Assembly (NCBI GenBank): GCA_021781575.1
Contig: JAJXWP010000017.1
Span: 1 to 64,000 of the forward strand
Length of the DNA: 64,000 nucleotides
Source: Pseudomonadota bacterium
GTDB lineage: Bacteria > Pseudomonadota > Alphaproteobacteria > Rhodospirillales > Magnetospirillaceae
Direction: 5' to 3'
Made by a program: the position numbers and the translations under genes. This document shows positions 60,465 to 64,000 of the stretch, piece by piece. The notes below the pieces were generated by a model. The model saw only the letters and a list, made by a program, of their open reading frames with translations. It was not told where the DNA came from and did not search any database. Each line of letters begins with the position of its first letter. The first letter of the stretch is position 1.

Positions 60465-62588
60465 ATGACGACCGCGCCGCCACATCTGCCGAACCGGACG
60501 AGAAGCGCCTCCGCGGCTCCCGAACACGAGCTTCGCCGTCTCAACCGGGCGCTGGAAACACTGACCCGCGCCACCGAAGCGCTGATCCGCGCCACCGACG
60601 AGCAGCAGTTGCTGAACGAGGTCTGCCGGATCGTCGTGGAAGTGGGCGGCTATGTCTTCGCCTGGGTCGGATATGCCCAGCACGATGACGAGCGCTCGAT
60701 CTGGCCGGTGGCCCGCTATGGCGCCGAGGAGGGCTATCTGGCCCGGGCACGGATCGGCTGGGGCGATGATGAGCGAGGCATGGGGCCCGCCGGGGAAGCG
60801 ATCCGCACCGGCCTGCCGCAGGTCGTCTATCCCTCCGATCGCAGCTTTGCGCCGTGGAGCGCCGAGGCCCTGCAGCGCGGCTTCCGCGCCACCGTCGCGC
60901 TGCCGCTGCGGGTCGAGGGGCAGGTGATCGGGATGATCAATCTTTATGCTGCGGACCCCGTCCCGCTCGATCCCAACGAACTGAGCCTGATGGCCAATCT
61001 GGCGCAGAACGTCGCCTATGGCATCGGCATGCAGCGCATCCAGTTTGAGCGCCGCCGGGCCGAGCGCGAGTTGAAGGAATCCGAAGGGCGATACCGTTCG
61101 CTGGTGGAACTGTCGCCCGATGCCATCCTGGTCCATACCCAGGGCATCATCATCTTCTCGAACTCGGCTGCCGACCAGCTGTTCCGCGTAACACCGACGA
61201 CGCCGCTGGTGGGCAAGCGGATGGGCGACCTGATCCAGACCGACGAGGCGGCCGGCTACCCGGACTTCAGCGCCGACGAGCCGCCCTCCGGCGTGGTGGA
61301 GGAACGCCTGTCGCGGCTCGACGGCAGCTTTTTCATCGCCGAGGTGACGGCGGCACCGGTGGTTTTCCACGGCGTGCATGCGCGCCAGGTGGTAATCCGC
61401 GACATCACCGAGCGGAAGCAGGTCCAGGAACAGCTGGTGCAGACGGCCAAGCTGGCCACCTTGGGCGAAATGGCGGCGGGAATGGCGCACGAGCTCAGCC
61501 AGCCGATCAACATCATCCGCATGGCCGCCGAGGGAGCCTTGCTGATGATCGAGCGGGGCAAGGCCAGCCAGGAGTATCAGGTCAAGCAGTTCTCCCTGAT
61601 GGCCGGCCAGGCCGGACGCATGGCCGAGATCATCGACCATATCCGGATCTTCAGCCGCAAGGATGCCGGCGAAGTGACGATGTTCGACGCCCGCAATTCG
61701 GCGCGACTGGCCACCGAACTCATGGCCTCGCAGATGAAATCCGCCGAAATCGACATGATCGTCCGCCTGCCGAACCGGCCCTGCCCGGTTCTCGGCCGCC
61801 CCGTCCAACTGGAGCAGGTGATCATCAATCTGCTGGCCAACGCCCATGACGCCATCCTGGCGCAGCGCAAGATCACCGGTCGGCAACCCCGCGGACAAGT
61901 GACGATGGAGGCTTCGCTGCTGGGCGGCAGCTCGGTGCGGATCGCCGTCACCGACAACGGCACCGGCATCAACCCGACCCACCTCGACCGTATTTTCGAG
62001 CCCTTCTTCACCACCAAGGAAGTGGGCAGCGGCACCGGTCTCGGACTGTCGGTCAGCTTCGGCATCATCTCGGCGATGGGCGGCCGCCTGGAAGCGCAAA
62101 ATCTCCGTCCGACCGGAGCCGAGTTCCTGATCACGCTTCGTCTGGCCGAAGAGATCGACACCGTGGCCGAGGCCGATCCGACCGAGGATGCCGACGATCG
62201 CCCGAACGATTCCTCGTCACCGAGCCATCACGTTCTGGTGGTCGACGACGAACGGCACGCCGTTGACACCATGAGCGCCTATCTCGGCGAGTTGGGCTAC
62301 CGCGTCAGCCGGGCGCGCAGCGGCAACGCGGCGCTCGCTCTGTTCCGGCATGATCCGGCCGATATCGTGGTCACCGACGTGCGCATGCCCGACGGCGACG
62401 GCGAACAGCTGCTCGGGCGGCTGCGCCAGTTGGCGCCCGGCCTGCCGGTCGTGATGGTCACCGGGCATATGGGCGCCACCGACCATTTCGAGGACGACGC
62501 GGCGGCCCATCGCCTGGTCGTACTCAAAAAGCCTATCAGCCTTGCCACCCTTGCCGAAACCATCGAGCAACTGTTGCGAAAAGGTTGA
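60465..62588 (+). CDS. GAF-PAS hybrid histidine kinase with receiver, 707 aa
   Basis: Soluble kinase: GAF domain (about 30-185), PAS (200-325), HisKA with His342 (GMAHELSQPINII), HATPase (NLLANAHDAI, DNGTGI, GSGTGLGLSVS) and a receiver with Asp638 (VVTDVRMPDG). ATG 60465 follows AAGGA. The NarL-type regulator gene begins 76 bases downstream and is probably its partner. Confidence 0.93.
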   Translation: MTTAPPHLPNRTRSASAAPEHELRRLNRALETLTRATEALIRATDEQQLLNEVCRIVVEVGGYVFAWVGYAQHDDERSIWPVARYGAEEGYLARARIGWGDDERGMGPAGEAIRTGLPQVVYPSDRSFAPWSAEALQRGFRATVALPLRVEGQVIGMINLYAADPVPLDPNELSLMANLAQNVAYGIGMQRIQFERRRAERELKESEGRYRSLVELSPDAILVHTQGIIIFSNSAADQLFRVTPTTPLVGKRMGDLIQTDEAAGYPDFSADEPPSGVVEERLSRLDGSFFIAEVTAAPVVFHGVHARQVVIRDITERKQVQEQLVQTAKLATLGEMAAGMAHELSQPINIIRMAAEGALLMIERGKASQEYQVKQFSLMAGQAGRMAEIIDHIRIFSRKDAGEVTMFDARNSARLATELMASQMKSAEIDMIVRLPNRPCPVLGRPVQLEQVIINLLANAHDAILAQRKITGRQPRGQVTMEASLLGGSSVRIAVTDNGTGINPTHLDRIFEPFFTTKEVGSGTGLGLSVSFGIISAMGGRLEAQNLRPTGAEFLITLRLAEEIDTVAEADPTEDADDRPNDSSSPSHHVLVVDDERHAVDTMSAYLGELGYRVSRARSGNAALALFRHDPADIVVTDVRMPDGDGEQLLGRLRQLAPGLPVVMVTGHMGATDHFEDDAAAHRLVVLKKPISLATLAETIEQLLRKG

Positions 62589-62664
62589 AGGATTTCCATA
62601 TCCGCGGTCATGCTTCTTTTGTATAGTATCCGTGGTGGTGGAACGGTCTCAGGGAGACGTGGGT

Positions 62665-63309
62665 ATGCACATATTGGTGGCCGATGACCACAATTTGGTG
62701 AGGGATGGCCTCAAGCCGTTTCTTTTCGAATTGGACCCGGAAGCCATCATCATCGACGCCGCCAATTTCGACGAGGCACTGGCCGCGGCGAAGGGGACAT
62801 CGCAGCTGGACCTGGTTCTGCTCGACCTCAAGATGCCGGGAATGAGCGGCCTTGCCGGCGTCGAGCAGATGCGGCGAGTGCACCCGAACGTACGGGTGGT
62901 GATCCTTTCCGGCCATGTCGAGCGGGAAGAGGTCCTGGCCGCCGTGCGCGCCGGCGCGGCGGGCTACATACCGAAGACCATCAGCGGCAGCGCATTGATC
63001 AACGCATTGCGGCTGGTGCTGGCCGGTGAATCCTATTTGCCGCCCAGCATCCTGTTGGAAAGCGCCCCCAGCGAACGCAAGCCGTCGACCTCACCGCTTT
63101 CCACCCTGTCGGCCCGCGAGCGCGAAATTCTCGGCTACCTGATCGAAGGGCAGACCAACAAGGAAATCGCCCGCCGCCTGGACCTGCAGGAAATCACCAT
63201 CAAGATCCACCTGCGCAACGTCTACCGCAAGATCGGCGCCGTCAATCGGGCGCAAGCGGTGCGCATCGCCCTGTCATCCGGCTGGCCGATGACGATGACC
63301 ACGCCATAA
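62665..63309 (+). CDS. NarL/FixJ-type response regulator, 214 aa
   Basis: Receiver with Asp54 (LVLLDLKMPG) and Lys in YIPKTISG, then LuxR-type HTH (LSAREREILGYLIEGQTNKE, IARRLDLQEITIKIHLRNVY). ATG 62665 follows AGGGAG. Likely phosphorylated through the hybrid kinase upstream; targets unknown. Confidence 0.95.
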   Translation: MHILVADDHNLVRDGLKPFLFELDPEAIIIDAANFDEALAAAKGTSQLDLVLLDLKMPGMSGLAGVEQMRRVHPNVRVVILSGHVEREEVLAAVRAGAAGYIPKTISGSALINALRLVLAGESYLPPSILLESAPSERKPSTSPLSTLSAREREILGYLIEGQTNKEIARRLDLQEITIKIHLRNVYRKIGAVNRAQAVRIALSSGWPMTMTTP

Positions 63310-63406
63310 GCGGCCCTCTCTCCCGCTCACGAATTCGGCTTATCCGCATAGCCCGTTTGAGGTAGGCTAGGGCTTGGTTTCTGGCGATGGAGGGGGCTGA
63401 CCGCCG

Positions 63407-64000
63407 ATGGATAAGAATTCCTTGCTGAAAGGTGCAATGCTCGGTCTTGTTTCGGCCGGCCTGGTCGCCGCCGGCGCCTGGGCTGCCGCCTTTCCGGGAC
63501 CGAGTAGCGGCGCCTCGTCCAGTTCCAGCAGCGGCGGCGCTTCGTCAAGCTCCAGCGGCGGCACTTCATCAAGTTCCGGGGGCGGTGCCTCGTCAAGCTC
63601 TGGGGGCGGCACCTCGTCAAGTTCTGGGGGTGGCACCTCGTCAAGTTCTGGGGGTGGCACCTCGTCAAGTTCTGGGGGTGGCAGCTCGTCAAGCTCGGGA
63701 GGCGGTAACAATCCCGGCAGCATAACAAGTTGCGAAGGATTTTTTTCGGACAACATTCGAAAAATCACGGACTGGGGAAAGTTCAGTTATGAGTGGAATG
63801 TGCTCTCCGCCACCTCGAAGCTGATAAGGCTTAGCATTACAGTTAATAGTGATTCTGGGCAAAAAACATTCCCAGGGTTCAATTGTGGCATTTGTTACAA
63901 TGGCACTGTTTACCCTATTGGCGCCAGGATGGAGAATTTCGGCTTCGATAGTGATGGGTTTGACAACAACAGGCGGAGCTGTGACGGGCGTTACGAAGAC
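63407..64000 (+). CDS. secreted or anchored protein with Gly/Ser repeat linker, 3' end outside the window
   Basis: ATG 63407 opens a frame that is still open at the end (198 codons). A signal or anchor (LLKGAMLGLVSAGLVAAGAW, 6-25) is followed by seven 8-residue units (GGTSSSSG and variants, residues 43-98) and then a globular part with several Cys (ITSCEGFFSDNIRK, FNCGICYNG). The globular part is clearly more AT-rich than the region's other genes, suggesting transfer. No family recognised; an adhesin or secreted enzyme with a flexible stalk is possible. Confidence 0.7.
   Translation, partial: MDKNSLLKGAMLGLVSAGLVAAGAWAAAFPGPSSGASSSSSSGGASSSSSGGTSSSSGGGASSSSGGGTSSSSGGGTSSSSGGGTSSSSGGGSSSSSGGGNNPGSITSCEGFFSDNIRKITDWGKFSYEWNVLSATSKLIRLSITVNSDSGQKTFPGFNCGICYNGTVYPIGARMENFGFDSDGFDNNRRSCDGRYED
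63533..63700. repeat. seven 24-bp tandem repeats (Gly/Ser linker)
   Basis: Seven in-frame 24-bp units, each encoding GG[T/A/S]SSSS[G/S]. Units 4-6 are almost identical at the base level, so copy number probably varies by slippage. Confidence 0.85.

Noticed and set aside
59772-62099. 775-codon minus-strand frame
   Set aside because: Only its last 209 codons (start 60401) look like a protein with a signal peptide; the rest is the shadow of the hybrid kinase.
63367-63768. Minus-strand frame with repeated PPPELDEV units
   Set aside because: The plus strand gives a signal peptide, a Gly/Ser linker and a non-repeated domain that stays open beyond the repeat; the minus frame is just the repeat and its edges.

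Overview
The window comes from a high-GC alphaproteobacterium, most likely a member of the Rhodospirillales close to Magnetospirillum/Phaeospirillum. This rests on the gene set: class I PHA synthase, NnrS with an FNR-type box, the aminotransferase-hom-glpX-recJ string, two membrane GH17 proteins including a GH17-GT2 glucan synthase, and ribbon-helix-helix and DsrE/TusA genes. The genus is an inference from protein character, not from a database search.

Left edge (1-1161): the first bases of an IS3-family transposase gene with its IS end, then one orphan gene. A 9-TT-9 tandem repeat sits beside the att copy and has the same layout as the integrase-side end of the neighbouring element. This suggests the flank is the scar of a second element in the same tRNA target.

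Integrative mobilizable element (1162-22556): about 21.4 kb in the 3' part of a tRNA-Glu(TTC) gene, bounded by a 44-bp direct repeat. It carries a tyrosine integrase, an AT-hook excisionase-like protein, a RepA-type initiator with six iterons and DnaA-like boxes, a ParA ATPase, a VirD4/TraD-type coupling protein, a MobF relaxase-helicase with a small accessory protein, a DEDDh exonuclease and several regulators. No mating-pore genes are present, so the excised circle is predicted to replicate, partition and borrow another element's type IV secretion channel. Cargo consists of a single-gene AAA ATPase + TOPRIM/DUF4435 protein that looks like a fused PARIS (AriA-AriB) antiphage system, an mqsRA toxin-antitoxin pair, a ribbon-helix-helix gene with an orphan partner, and six small membrane, exported or unknown proteins.

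Chromosomal backbone (22589-44126): tRNA-Glu; aminotransferase-hom-glpX-recJ (one operon, minus strand); an OmpA-like lipoprotein divergent from phaC; TusA, a ribbon-helix-helix protein and a DsrE-type protein; a FadL-type porin; a gamma-carbonic anhydrase with a conserved unknown; a CHAP protein; a hybrid kinase; rplM-rpsI; moeA; an S-adenosylmethionine hydrolase-like protein; nnrS divergent from a TetR regulator, with an FNR-type site between.

Glucan locus (44134-56018): GH17 membrane protein, GT39-like mannosyltransferase, exported GH1 beta-glucosidase, FucP/GluP-type sugar transporter, a GH17-GT2 fusion synthase, a stand-alone HypF C-terminal (Kae1-like carbamoyltransferase) domain translationally coupled to the synthase, and another MFS transporter. 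It reads as a beta-1,3/1,6-glucan synthesis and recycling locus with a possible unrecognised carbamoylation step.

Right end (56130-64000): an L,D-transpeptidase/DUF882 peptidase pair (ycbB-ycbK order), a GT87-type protein, an exported unknown, a GAF-PAS hybrid kinase and NarL-type regulator, and a partial, AT-richer gene for a secreted protein with a seven-fold 24-bp Gly/Ser repeat that runs off the end.
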